64,000 nucleotides of DNA from CAVTQY01 sp963736975 (lineage in GTDB: Bacteria > Pseudomonadota > Alphaproteobacteria > Acetobacterales > Acetobacteraceae). Below are positions 56,292 through 64,000 of this stretch, piece by piece. The notes under the pieces were generated by a model. The model saw only the letters and a list, made by a program, of their open reading frames with translations. It did no database searches and was not told the DNA's origin. The position numbers and the translations under genes were made by a program. Numbering within the stretch: the first letter of the stretch is position 1; each line of letters starts with the position of its first letter. The DNA is taken from assembly GCA_963736975.1 (NCBI GenBank), contig CAVTQY010000002.1, positions 1,166,820-1,230,819 on the forward strand, written 5' to 3'.

Positions 56292-57341
56292 TCAGAGGCT
56301 CCAGCGCAGCCCACAGCCCTGGCATGGTTTCGACGGCGCGTCGCTGAGCAGTGCAGCTCGGAAGTCGCGATAGCCGGCGCCGTTCCAGATCTCGCGCAGG
56401 CTCTGCTGCGTGGCATCGCCCAGCGTGTAGCTGTCGTAGCCGCGGGCCGAGAACGGCGCGATGCAGCAGGGCAGGGCGCGCCCATGCGCTGTGAAATACA
56501 TCAACGACCAGGGGCGGCGGCAGGTGCTCCAAGGCTTCTCTCCCTGGTCGCGTTTCAGGCTGAGCCCCGGTTCGGTCGCGCCCGACGCATCGAGCGTCAC
56601 GCCCAGCTCGGCGCCCAGCGCCATTGCCGCGTCGATCGACGCCTGTTCTTCCGCCCGGGTACGCTCGAACAGCGAGGAATCAAGCCGCGCCATGCCGTAG
56701 CCGGTCTCGTCGAAGACAAGGCGCTGCAGATGCACCTCTCGCACGCCGAGCGAGGCAGCGAGACGTACGAACTCCGGCAATTGCTGGACAGTCTCCTTGA
56801 GTCCGGTCAGCCATAGCGAGACGCGCGGATGATCGGCCCCGCGGTCGCGTTGATATGCGGTAAAACGACCGACGTCGCGGACGATACGATGGAAGAAATC
56901 CTTGCCGCGCACCTGGCGATAGCTTGCGGCATCGGCGGCATCCATGGAGACGCGGAGCTCATCGAGGCCGGAGTCCACCAACCAGTCGAACTTCTTCGGG
57001 CTCAGCAGTGTTCCGTTGCTGTTGAACAGCACATAGACGCCGCGTTCCTTCAGGTAGCGGACCATGCGCGGCAGATCGCGCACCATCATCGGCTCGCCCA
57101 CGCCGTGCAGCACGGCGCGTGCCAGCCCGGGGACCTGATCGACGATGCGGGTAAACAGCGCCCAGCTCATATCCGCCGGCGGCTCGAGCGTCTCGAAGGT
57201 GCGCGGGCAAGTTTCGCACAGCAGGTTGCAGCGGTTCGTCACCTCCAGATAGAGGCAAACAGGCGGAGACGCGGCCACATCCGTGCGGGTCTCCGGGATC
57301 GCCTCGAAATAGCGGCGCGGATCGGTCAGCGTCGCGACCAC
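56292..57341 (-). CDS. Radical SAM protein with SPASM-type C-terminus
   Basis: 349 residues. Cys at about residues 38, 42 and 45 (CNLLCETC) form the CX3CX2C cluster motif; LARAVLHGVGEPMMV is the GGE-like region and VLFNSNGTLLSPKKF the following strand. The C-terminus has CRRPWSLMYFTAHGRALPCC, GDATQQSLREIWNGAGYRDF and a final CQGCGL, a SPASM-type set of cysteines that binds extra iron-sulfur clusters. SPASM enzymes modify peptides, sugars or lipids. The surrounding glycosyltransferases suggest a small-molecule or glycolipid substrate here, which is inference. It overlaps the upstream GT-C gene by 16 bases. Confidence 0.82.
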   Translation of the reverse strand: MVATLTDPRRYFEAIPETRTDVAASPPVCLYLEVTNRCNLLCETCPRTFETLEPPADMSWALFTRIVDQVPGLARAVLHGVGEPMMVRDLPRMVRYLKERGVYVLFNSNGTLLSPKKFDWLVDSGLDELRVSMDAADAASYRQVRGKDFFHRIVRDVGRFTAYQRDRGADHPRVSLWLTGLKETVQQLPEFVRLAASLGVREVHLQRLVFDETGYGMARLDSSLFERTRAEEQASIDAAMALGAELGVTLDASGATEPGLSLKRDQGEKPWSTCRRPWSLMYFTAHGRALPCCIAPFSARGYDSYTLGDATQQSLREIWNGAGYRDFRAALLSDAPSKPCQGCGLRWSL

Positions 57342-58657
57342 AGCAGGGTTTCCTTCTCCGGTTGGCGACAGCGGGCCGGCCGCATTTCAAGCAATGCCAG
57401 ACAGGCCGCCGGGATGAACAGCAGGCTGGGCCAGAGAAAATGTTCGTTCAACGGATTGACGTACAGCAGCAGCCCGGCGGCTGAGAGGTAGATCACGCTA
57501 GGGATCGGGCGGATGCAGCAGGGCAGTGCGAGCCAGACGAAATACCAAGCGTAGTGCGGGCTGAGCACGAGCATCGTTGCCGCTGCCAGCACCGCGGTAT
57601 TGCCGGCGATTGAAACAATATTGTCACGGCTGTGCGCAACAATCCATACGGCCAATCCTCCCAGCACACACGCGCTCGCGGCAAGATAGGCGTCGGCCGC
57701 CGCGGCGGGGAGGTGAATCAGGTCACCCAAACCGGCCAGCAGCCAGATGCCGTTGCCCCGGGTCACTCCTTCCTCACCGGCATAGGCGGTGAGAAACCCG
57801 AGAACGTGCCGCCCCGCGCCGATATACCAGGCGTACAGGACCAGCACGGTCACGATGCAGGTCGCCGGCATGCGCCAGTCCGGACGACGCCATAGCGCCG
57901 GTGCGATGGCGATCGGCAGAAATTTCACCAGGAACGCACCACCCATGAGCGCCCCGGTCAGGCTCTCCCGATGCCTGGCGCGCGCGAGCAGCGCCAACCC
58001 GATCAGCCCGATCGCAATCGCATCGACGTGGCCGTTGCCGGCGAAGGCCCAGACCGCAAGCGGGTTCCACGCATAAATCAGGATCCGCTCACCCGGCAGT
58101 CCGGCGAGTGCCAACAGGCGCAGCATGGCAGCCACTGCAATCGCCTCAAACAGCACCATCGCCGTTTTCATGGCAAACACGGTCGGGCTGATCGCCGCTA
58201 CGGCACGGAACACGAGTTGCGCAAACGGCGGATAGATGGTGCGCGCGTAATCGGCCCTGTTGATATGCGGGTAAATCGCCGTGTCGCGCAGAGGCGCCAG
58301 AGCCGGATCGGCGGGCACGTAGAGATACGGGTTGATGCCGGTGTTCTGCACGCGTCCGTCCCAGACGTAGCGGAACACATCGCTGGACAGGAATGGCGGG
58401 GCTGGCAGCACACAGGCTCGCAGCACCACCGCGACACCGAGCACCAGCCAGAGCGTCCCGCGCGGCATCGGGTGGTGCAGCACCAGCGCGACCGCACCGA
58501 AATACACCGCGGCGGCGACGGCCATCAGTGCCACGAAGACCCACGTCACACGCAAGGAGGGCAGGGTGATCGCGCTCGGGTGGTGCAGCGACAGTCCGGC
58601 AAGGGTCAGCCCCACCAGCGCAGCGCCGAGTCCGGCGAGGAGGCCAAACGACTTCAT
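57326..58657 (-). CDS. GT-C membrane glycosyltransferase (GT87/DUF2029-like)
   Basis: 443 residues with about eleven membrane helices. The first periplasmic loop reads LSSDVFRYVWDGRVQNTGIN-P-Y, the Asp-x-x-Arg-Tyr-x-Trp-Asp-Gly pattern typical of polyprenyl-phosphate-mannose-dependent enzymes such as MptA/B and PimE-like proteins. NPLAVWAFAGNGHVDAIAIG and FLVKFLPIAIAPALWRRPDW are further marks. It probably adds a sugar from a lipid-linked donor, perhaps the one made by the GT2 two genes downstream. It overlaps the DUF2064 gene upstream by four bases. Confidence 0.8.
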   Translation of the reverse strand: MKSFGLLAGLGAALVGLTLAGLSLHHPSAITLPSLRVTWVFVALMAVAAAVYFGAVALVLHHPMPRGTLWLVLGVAVVLRACVLPAPPFLSSDVFRYVWDGRVQNTGINPYLYVPADPALAPLRDTAIYPHINRADYARTIYPPFAQLVFRAVAAISPTVFAMKTAMVLFEAIAVAAMLRLLALAGLPGERILIYAWNPLAVWAFAGNGHVDAIAIGLIGLALLARARHRESLTGALMGGAFLVKFLPIAIAPALWRRPDWRMPATCIVTVLVLYAWYIGAGRHVLGFLTAYAGEEGVTRGNGIWLLAGLGDLIHLPAAAADAYLAASACVLGGLAVWIVAHSRDNIVSIAGNTAVLAAATMLVLSPHYAWYFVWLALPCCIRPIPSVIYLSAAGLLLYVNPLNEHFLWPSLLFIPAACLALLEMRPARCRQPEKETLLWSRR

Positions 58658-59388
58658 TCCGCCGCCGCTTGTGCCAGCAGACCGAGCCGGTCCAGGCAGG
58701 CAAAGGTTGCAGGCGCGGGATATGCCATGTCGGGCAACGCCCGCAGATCGGACCGCAGACGCCGGAGGCCATCCTGATCATCCACATCGTACCAGGCGGG
58801 CAGCTCAAGCAAATCGAGGCCCAGCGCCGCCGCCCGCGAGCGCGTCTGCTCAGCGACGTGTTCGGTGCTCCAAGCAATATCCTCGAACAGATGCGCGTGC
58901 GCCCGGTTGGCGCCGAGCAGGTAATAACCGCCGTCCTCGGCCGGCCCCAGCACGACGCGCTCACTCTGCGCGGCGAGAGCGGTGCCGGCGGCGCGCAGAT
59001 AGGCAGTGGGCAGGGTGGGACTGTCGGCGTTCAACAGGCAGGTACCGGCGAATCCGGCGCCCAGCGCGCCTTGCAGCGCATGCAGCAGCGAGCGTCCGAA
59101 GCCTTGGACCCGCGGCGGCATCGGCACCGAACCGTCGGCAAGCAGCCGGAAAGCGCCGGGCGCCAGCAGATCTTCGAACAGCGCCTCGGTGCCCGCGGGT
59201 GCATAGGCAACACCCCCGACCACCGGCGCATCGCGCGCCGCCAGCGCGATGTTCTCCGTGATGTCGCGCAGGAACGCGGCGCTGAGCGCCGCCGCGCCGG
59301 CGCCATCGAGTGGCGGCACCAGCCGTGTCTTGCTTCGCCCCGGCTGCGGCGCTTTGGCCATCACTGCGATTGCGATCCGCTGCACCAT
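58654..59388 (-). CDS. TIGR04282/DUF2064-type glycosyltransferase-like protein
   Basis: 244 residues from ATG 59388, which shares a base with the preceding stop. IAVMAKAPQPGRSKTRLVPP, FLRDITENIALAARD, CLLNADSPTLPTAYLRAAG and LGPAEDGGYYLLGANRAH are the motifs of the DUF2064 family, named 'arsenosugar biosynthesis glycosyltransferase' (TIGR04282) for some members. It has a nucleotidyltransferase/GT-A fold. There are no arsenic genes (ArsM, ArsS) nearby, so the arsenosugar label should not be taken literally. Confidence 0.8.
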   Translation of the reverse strand: MVQRIAIAVMAKAPQPGRSKTRLVPPLDGAGAAALSAAFLRDITENIALAARDAPVVGGVAYAPAGTEALFEDLLAPGAFRLLADGSVPMPPRVQGFGRSLLHALQGALGAGFAGTCLLNADSPTLPTAYLRAAGTALAAQSERVVLGPAEDGGYYLLGANRAHAHLFEDIAWSTEHVAEQTRSRAAALGLDLLELPAWYDVDDQDGLRRLRSDLRALPDMAYPAPATFACLDRLGLLAQAAAE

Positions 59389-60092
59389 CAGATGCCGCTG
59401 AACCAGTTGTAGCCGCGATCGGTCCAGAAGCCGCATGGACGATCGTTCGTCACATAGATCGTGGTGACGAATTTCGGGTTCTTGAAACCGAGCTTGGTAG
59501 GGATGCGGATCTTGAACGGATAGCCGTGCTCGACAGGCAAGGCTTCGTCGGCGAGCCCGAATGCCATGATCGTCTGTGGATGCAACGCGGTCGGCATGTC
59601 GATGCCCTCGTAATAACCGTCGGCACATTCGAACCCGATATAGCGGGCGGTGGTGTCGGCGCCGATCCGTTGCAGAAACACTGACAGCGGCGTGCCGGTC
59701 CATTTGCCGATCATGCTCCACCCTTCGACACACACATGCCGCGTTACCTGTGGTACCTGCGGCAAGGCGTGGAGCTGCTTGACGGTCCAGGGCCGCTTGT
59801 CGGCGATCCTTCCGGCCAGTTCCAACCGATACGTCGCGGCATCGAGACGCGGCGCCTTCTCCGGCGCGTACCAGGCGTTATAGCGGAAATCCTTCACCGC
59901 CAACTGTTCCGGGAAGGTGGGCGCCAGCCGTGTCCGGCTGAAAAGTGCCGCCTGGACACGGTCATTCCAGTGGGAGAAACGGGCCAGCACGCCCTGGACG
60001 GCGTCGTTGTCGCTGATGTCGCAGCCGGTCAGCAGCGTCAGCGCGCCGAGGCTGAGGCTGCGGCCGAACAGGCGGCGGTTGAGGCCGATCAT
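59388..60092 (-). CDS. Molybdopterin-dependent oxidoreductase, sulfite oxidase family, exported lipoprotein-like
   Basis: 234 residues from ATG 60092. NRRLFGRSLSLGALTLLTGC combines a twin-arginine-like motif with a lipobox (LTGC), so it is likely exported folded through Tat and anchored in a membrane. YRLELAGRIADKRPWTVKQL, TRHVCVEGWSMIGKWTGTPL (Cys that ligates molybdenum) and GYYEGIDMPTALHPQTIMAF are sulfite-oxidase-fold motifs as in YedY/MsrP. It is shorter than YedY (about 330). The next gene upstream encodes a b-type cytochrome, a probable electron partner. Substrate unknown. Confidence 0.85.
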   Translation of the reverse strand: MIGLNRRLFGRSLSLGALTLLTGCDISDNDAVQGVLARFSHWNDRVQAALFSRTRLAPTFPEQLAVKDFRYNAWYAPEKAPRLDAATYRLELAGRIADKRPWTVKQLHALPQVPQVTRHVCVEGWSMIGKWTGTPLSVFLQRIGADTTARYIGFECADGYYEGIDMPTALHPQTIMAFGLADEALPVEHGYPFKIRIPTKLGFKNPKFVTTIYVTNDRPCGFWTDRGYNWFSGI

Positions 60093-60736
60093 TGCGGTCT
60101 CCTGTGCGGAACGCGGCCGAGCACCATGGCCAACAGCGTCCTGGGCACCAGCACCACGAGCGTCAGGTGCACCACGACGAACAGCGCCAGGGCGGACATG
60201 AACAGGAAATGCACCAGCCGAGCGCCTTGAAAGCCGCCAAACAGCGCCGTGAGCGGCCCTAGCTGGACCGGCTTCCAGATCGCGAGGCCGGAGAGCAGCA
60301 TCATGCAGACAGCGAACAGCACGCCCCAGTAGAATGCTTTCTGAACAGCGTTGTAGCGGCTGAGATCGTGCGCCAGCTTGAAGCGCGCGGCGGCGAACAA
60401 ATCGGTGAAGAACGACCGCGGCGTCAACGGCAGCCAGTCGCGGCGGAAGTGCCCGGAGAGCGCGCCGTAGCCGATTAGCAGCAGAATCGCGGTGAAGAAC
60501 AGCCAGATGGCCGCGAGATGCCAGGCGATTGCCGTCGCTACGCCCGGATCGTTGTGCCAGGCGAGGGCAATGTCCACGTTGCCGCCGAGGGTCGCCCAGA
60601 CCGGGAAGCGGAAGGAAAAGATCGGTGAGGCGTCGTAGATGCGCCAGCCACTGCCGATCAGGATCAGCACCGACAATGCCAGCAACCAATGCGCGATGCG
60701 CAGGATCAGCGGATGATGCAACTCGCGGGTACTCAT
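60089..60736 (-). CDS. Cytochrome b561/b6-domain membrane protein
   Basis: 215 residues, about four membrane helices. LRIAHWLLALSVLILIGSGW and AIAWHLAAIWLFFTAILLLI, then QKAFYWGVLFAVCMMLLSGL and ARLVHFLFMSALALFVVVHL, each supply His residues placed for two haem b groups, as in the Ni/Fe-hydrogenase-type b-type cytochromes (cytochrome b561 superfamily). It would pass electrons between the quinone pool and the periplasmic molybdoenzyme. The gene overlaps both neighbours by four bases. Confidence 0.84.
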   Translation of the reverse strand: MSTRELHHPLILRIAHWLLALSVLILIGSGWRIYDASPIFSFRFPVWATLGGNVDIALAWHNDPGVATAIAWHLAAIWLFFTAILLLIGYGALSGHFRRDWLPLTPRSFFTDLFAAARFKLAHDLSRYNAVQKAFYWGVLFAVCMMLLSGLAIWKPVQLGPLTALFGGFQGARLVHFLFMSALALFVVVHLTLVVLVPRTLLAMVLGRVPHRRPQ

Positions 60737-61485
60737 GTCAGTCCCTCCAGGCCGGATCCGGCGAGCGAGGCGGCAGCCTCCCGGCTGCGCAGAAACTCCA
60801 TGAATGCCGAGGCATTCGGACTACGGGTGACCACGCTGACCGCAGCGGCATAAGGGCGTGGAGCTTCGGGCAGCAGGGCGGCGACCGTCAGGCCCGAGCC
60901 CGGCCCCGCCTCGGTGCGATACATCAGGCCGAGCGGGACGTCGCCGCGTCGGGTCAATGCCGCCACCGTTTCTGTGTCAATCGCGCCGACCAGCGGGAAG
61001 GGCGCCGGCGCCAGGCCGATGCTCGCCAGCACCGCTTGGGTGTCGATCGTTGTGGCGTGGGTGGGGTCGGGAGCGGCGAGGGGGCCCTTGCCGATTACCT
61101 GTGCGATCACGGCCGGGTCGCTGGCCGGCGTGCCGCGTGTCGCCTGACCCGCCAGGATCAGCCGGTTGGCCCCCAGTGGAATGCGCGTCTCCGGTTGGAT
61201 CAGCTTTCGCCGGGCCGCTTCGTCCATCATCGCGTCCAGCGTGACAAGCACGTCGTTCTGAGTGATGCGCTCGATCTGGGCCAGCATCAGCGGCGGAGCG
61301 GCACAGAACACGCGGACGGGGGCTGCTGTGCGTGCGGTGAACAGGCGGCCGGTGGCTTCCATCGTGCGGCGCAGGGCGCGATCGCAGTACACCACCACAT
61401 CGGGAGCGGTGCTCGGCGCCGCCATCGCGATCGTCGGTACGAGTGCAAGGATGGCGGGGGCAAGGTCGCGACGTTTCAGGAACAT
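60733..61485 (-). CDS. ModA-like periplasmic substrate-binding protein, first gene of the operon
   Basis: 250 residues from ATG 61485, with a signal peptide ending AMA|APS. VVVYCDRALRRTMEATGRLF resembles the start of molybdate-binding ModA (SxxA-type), VLVTLDAMMDEAARRKLI and LGANRLILAGQATRG follow the same order, and SVVTRSPNASAFMEFLRSRE fits the end. No ModB or ModC gene is present, so this is not a complete molybdate importer. It may bind an oxyanion for the molybdoenzyme or sense substrate. Its start is divergent from the MsrQ-like gene 65 bases away. Confidence 0.7.
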   Translation of the reverse strand: MFLKRRDLAPAILALVPTIAMAAPSTAPDVVVYCDRALRRTMEATGRLFTARTAAPVRVFCAAPPLMLAQIERITQNDVLVTLDAMMDEAARRKLIQPETRIPLGANRLILAGQATRGTPASDPAVIAQVIGKGPLAAPDPTHATTIDTQAVLASIGLAPAPFPLVGAIDTETVAALTRRGDVPLGLMYRTEAGPGSGLTVAALLPEAPRPYAAAVSVVTRSPNASAFMEFLRSREAAASLAGSGLEGLT

Positions 61486-61550
61486 GACACGCTTTTCCCG
61501 GTCGAGCGATGATGTATACCACGGCGGCCGCGCAACGAGGCCCGAGAGGG

Positions 61551-62420
61551 ATGCAGCGACGACGCAAATCGGCGCCCTGGCGTGACCGCGCGGGGCGCTT
61601 TTCCTGGCTGAAAGCGAGCTGCCTCGTCGGCTGCGTGCTGCCCGGCGCGGTGGTGGCTTATTGGCTGGCCACGGGCATGTTCGCCGACCGACCGATCCAT
61701 ACAACGGTTCAATGGATCGGACTGTGGACGATACGGTTTTTGATGATTGCATTGGCGATTACGCCTTTTGCCGCGGTATTCGAATGGCCGCGGCTGTTGC
61801 TGGTGCGGCGCATGGTCGGCGTTACCGCCGCGGCTTATGCGTTGGCGCATCTCACGCTCTACGTTGCGGATGAGAACTGGCGGTTGCCGACCGTGGCCTC
61901 GGAAATCGCATTGCGGTTTTATCTCACCATCGGATTCGTCGCCCTGCTTGGGCTGACGGCACTCGCCGCCACCTCCACGGATGCGGCGATGCGACGCTTG
62001 GGGCGCGGTTGGAAACGGCTGCATCGGGCGGCCTATGTGATTGGGACGCTCGGCCTGCTGCATTATTTCATCCAGTCGAAGGCGAATGTGAGCGAACCGG
62101 TGATCGTCGCCGGCCTGTTCGTCTGGCTGATGCTGTGGCGGCTGATGCCGGCGAGCTGGCGGCGACCGCTCGCGGTCTATCCGCTGCTGGCCGTGATTGC
62201 TGCCGGCGCAGCCGCCGGGATCGAGTTCGTTTGGTACGGACTGGCGACGCGGATCAGTCCGTGGCGCGTGCTGGCGGCGAGCGAGACGTTGCGCTTCGGC
62301 CTGCGGCCGGCGCATTGGGTGCTGATCGCGACGCTGGCAATCGCGGTGCTGGTCGCGGGGCGGCGCATCGGGCGGCCCCGGCCGGCGGTACGGGTTGCGC
62401 GCGCCGGGGTCGAGGCGTAG
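61551..62420 (+). CDS. MsrQ-like ferric reductase-type haem membrane protein
   Basis: 289 residues from ATG 61551, behind GAGAGG; ATG 61509 is a further upstream option. Six membrane helices, starting LVGCVLPGAVVAYWLATGMF. RRMVGVTAAAYALAHLTLYV and LGRGWKRLHRAAYVIGTLGL then HYFIQSKANV give the His residues expected for haem in the ferric reductase-like domain (MsrQ/YedZ). In E. coli, MsrQ feeds electrons to the molybdoenzyme MsrP to repair periplasmic methionine sulfoxides. Here it is divergent from an operon containing a YedY-fold enzyme with its own cytochrome b. Confidence 0.8.
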   Translation: MQRRRKSAPWRDRAGRFSWLKASCLVGCVLPGAVVAYWLATGMFADRPIHTTVQWIGLWTIRFLMIALAITPFAAVFEWPRLLLVRRMVGVTAAAYALAHLTLYVADENWRLPTVASEIALRFYLTIGFVALLGLTALAATSTDAAMRRLGRGWKRLHRAAYVIGTLGLLHYFIQSKANVSEPVIVAGLFVWLMLWRLMPASWRRPLAVYPLLAVIAAGAAAGIEFVWYGLATRISPWRVLAASETLRFGLRPAHWVLIATLAIAVLVAGRRIGRPRPAVRVARAGVEA

Positions 62421-62430
62421 CGCCCGTCTT

Positions 62431-64000
62431 ATGTCCGAGTCGATCGCCGAGTCCGCCGCAGCCGCCGAACGGGTGCTGATCCTGGATTTCGGCAGTCAGG
62501 TGACGCAGCTCATCGCCCGGCGCCTGCGCGAGGCCGGCATCTATTGCGAGATCTGGCCCTTCAGCGTCGATCCCGATCGCATCCGGGCATGGCTGCCGCG
62601 CGCGGTTATTCTTTCAGGCGGCCCTGCTTCGGTGCACGCGCCCGGCGCGCCGCTGGCACCCCAAACGGTGTTCGAACTGGGCGTGCCGGTCCTGGGCATC
62701 TGCTATGGCGAACAGTTGCTGTGCGCCCAGCTCGGCGGCGCCGTCGAGCCTTCCAGCCACCGCGAGTTCGGCCGCGCCTTCATCGACGTGACGGAGAGCT
62801 GCGCGCTGTTCGACGGCGTTTGGCCGGTCGGCGCGCGCGAGCAGGTGTGGATGAGCCATGGCGACCGCGTGACGTGCCTGCCGCCCGGGTTCCGTGCCGT
62901 TGCCGCGACCGAGGGTGCGCCGTTTGCCGCTATCGCCGACGACAGACGCCGCTTCTACGGGCTGCAGTTCCATCCCGAGGTGGTGCACACCCCGCATGGC
63001 GCGCAGCTCCTGCGCAACTTCACGCACCACGTCGCCGGACTGGGCGGGAGCTGGACGATGGCCGGCTTCCGCGACACCGAAATCGTCCGGCTGCGCAAGC
63101 AAATTGGCAAAGGGCGGGTGATCTGCGGCCTGTCCGGCGGCGTCGACTCATCGGTCGCCGCCGCGCTGATCCATGAGGCGGTGGGCGATCAGCTCACCTG
63201 TATCTTCGTCGATCATGGGCTGCTGCGCGCGGGTGAGGCCGAGGAGGTGGTCGGGACTTTCCGCGACCGGTTCAACATTCGCCTGATCCATCACGATGCG
63301 TCGGATCTGTTTCTGGCGGCGCTGGACGGCGTGACCGACCCCGAGGCGAAGCGCAAGACGATCGGGCGGCTCTTCGTCGAGGTGTTCGAGCAGGCGGCCG
63401 AAACGCTGGGCGGCGCCGATTTCCTCGCCCAAGGGACACTCTATCCCGATGTGATCGAGTTGGTCAGCGTGAGCGGCGGGCCGAGCGTAACCATCAAGTC
63501 GCATCATAATGTCGGCGGGCTGCCGGAACGGATGCGATTGAAACTGGTCGAGCCGCTGCGTGAGCTGTTCAAGGACGAGGTGCGCGCGCTGGGCCGCACG
63601 CTGGGCTTGCCGGAGACGATCGTCGGGCGGCACCCCTTCCCCGGGCCGGGGCTGGCGATCCGCATTCCGGGTGCGGTGACGCGGGAGAAGCTGGAGCTGC
63701 TGCGGCGGGCGGATGCGATCTACATTGAGGAGATCCGTGCCGCCGGTCTGTATGATGCTATCTGGCAAGCGTTTGCCGTGCTGCTGCCGGTGCGCACGGT
63801 CGGCGTGATGGGCGATGGACGGACGTACGATCAGGCCTGTGCGCTGCGTGCGGTTACCAGCACGGACGGGATGACGGCGGATGTGTATCCGTTCGACATG
63901 GCTTTCCTGACGCGGGTGGCGAACCGGATCGTCAACGAGGTGGCAGGGATCAACCGGGTTACGTACGATATTACCAGCAAACCGCCGGGGACGATAGAGT
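62431..64000 (+). CDS. guaA: GMP synthase (glutamine-hydrolysing), 3' end outside window
   Basis: 523 codons are visible from ATG 62431; the frame runs off the end at KPPGTIE, two residues before the usual end. VLILDFGSQVTQLIARRLRE opens the glutaminase domain, GICYGEQLLC has the nucleophile Cys and FHPEVVHTP the His-x-Glu. VICGLSGGVDSSVAAALIHE is the ATP pyrophosphatase P-loop and HHNVGGLP with PFPGPGLAIRI are in the dimerisation region. It converts XMP to GMP. The upstream gap is ten bases from the MsrQ-like gene. Confidence 0.96.
   Translation, partial: MSESIAESAAAAERVLILDFGSQVTQLIARRLREAGIYCEIWPFSVDPDRIRAWLPRAVILSGGPASVHAPGAPLAPQTVFELGVPVLGICYGEQLLCAQLGGAVEPSSHREFGRAFIDVTESCALFDGVWPVGAREQVWMSHGDRVTCLPPGFRAVAATEGAPFAAIADDRRRFYGLQFHPEVVHTPHGAQLLRNFTHHVAGLGGSWTMAGFRDTEIVRLRKQIGKGRVICGLSGGVDSSVAAALIHEAVGDQLTCIFVDHGLLRAGEAEEVVGTFRDRFNIRLIHHDASDLFLAALDGVTDPEAKRKTIGRLFVEVFEQAAETLGGADFLAQGTLYPDVIELVSVSGGPSVTIKSHHNVGGLPERMRLKLVEPLRELFKDEVRALGRTLGLPETIVGRHPFPGPGLAIRIPGAVTREKLELLRRADAIYIEEIRAAGLYDAIWQAFAVLLPVRTVGVMGDGRTYDQACALRAVTSTDGMTADVYPFDMAFLTRVANRIVNEVAGINRVTYDITSKPPGTIE

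Overview
The window looks like chromosomal DNA of a GC-rich alphaproteobacterium, most likely an Acetobacteraceae / Rhodospirillales relative. This is inferred from CcrM beside rnhB, the tilS-ftsH-folP-glmM-thiD order, an NADP-type isocitrate dehydrogenase, pervasive GTGA/ATGA overlaps and the GC-rich third positions. I saw no rRNA, tRNA, transposase, integrase, CRISPR array or origin. No gene-free stretch exceeds 300 bases; the longest are about 2138-2375 and 14245-14507, and I recognise nothing in either.

Layout. (1) 1-5.1 kb and 14.5-21.2 kb hold a surface-polysaccharide locus: a gene broken by the window edge, multi-pass membrane proteins of GT-C or similar type, SAM methyltransferases, an RgpF-like protein and an OafA-type acyltransferase. 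(2) 5.1-11.4 kb interrupts it with hydantoinase/oxoprolinase subunits A and B, a Pht5-like protein, an apparent MFS remnant and an orphan branched-chain-type binding protein. (3) 11.5-14.2 kb carries two tandem RTX-like genes, both frameshifted. (4) 21.2-26.5 kb is a complete branched-chain-type ABC operon (binding protein, LivH, M, G, F) ending in a putative glycolipid-binding protein. (5) 26.5-35.5 kb is a catabolic block: an M20 deacylase, a split AtuA-like pair, an SDR, a HisD-family dehydrogenase resembling HpsN, a deazaflavin-type reductase and a polar amino-acid ABC transporter without its ATPase. (6) 35.6-43.1 kb has small conserved genes, msrA, alaS and a sugar-type ABC transporter, also without an ATPase. 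(7) 43.1-55.2 kb is mostly housekeeping: icd, rnhB, ccrM, tilS, ftsH, folP, glmM, thiD, tenA. (8) 55.2-61.5 kb is a tightly overlapping eight-gene minus-strand operon joining a ModA-like protein, a b-type cytochrome and a sulfite-oxidase-family molybdoenzyme to three glycosyltransferase-like proteins, a radical SAM/SPASM enzyme and a small WYL-like protein. A divergent MsrQ-like gene and guaA (cut by the window end) follow.

The most unusual items are the molybdoenzyme-glycosyltransferase operon, the paired RTX genes, the split AtuA catabolic block and a set of hairpin repeats, one of which supplies the end of a coding region. Eight single-base frameshifts in five genes all sit at 2-3 base homonucleotide runs. 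They may be sequencing errors, so the 'pseudogene' labels on those genes are provisional.
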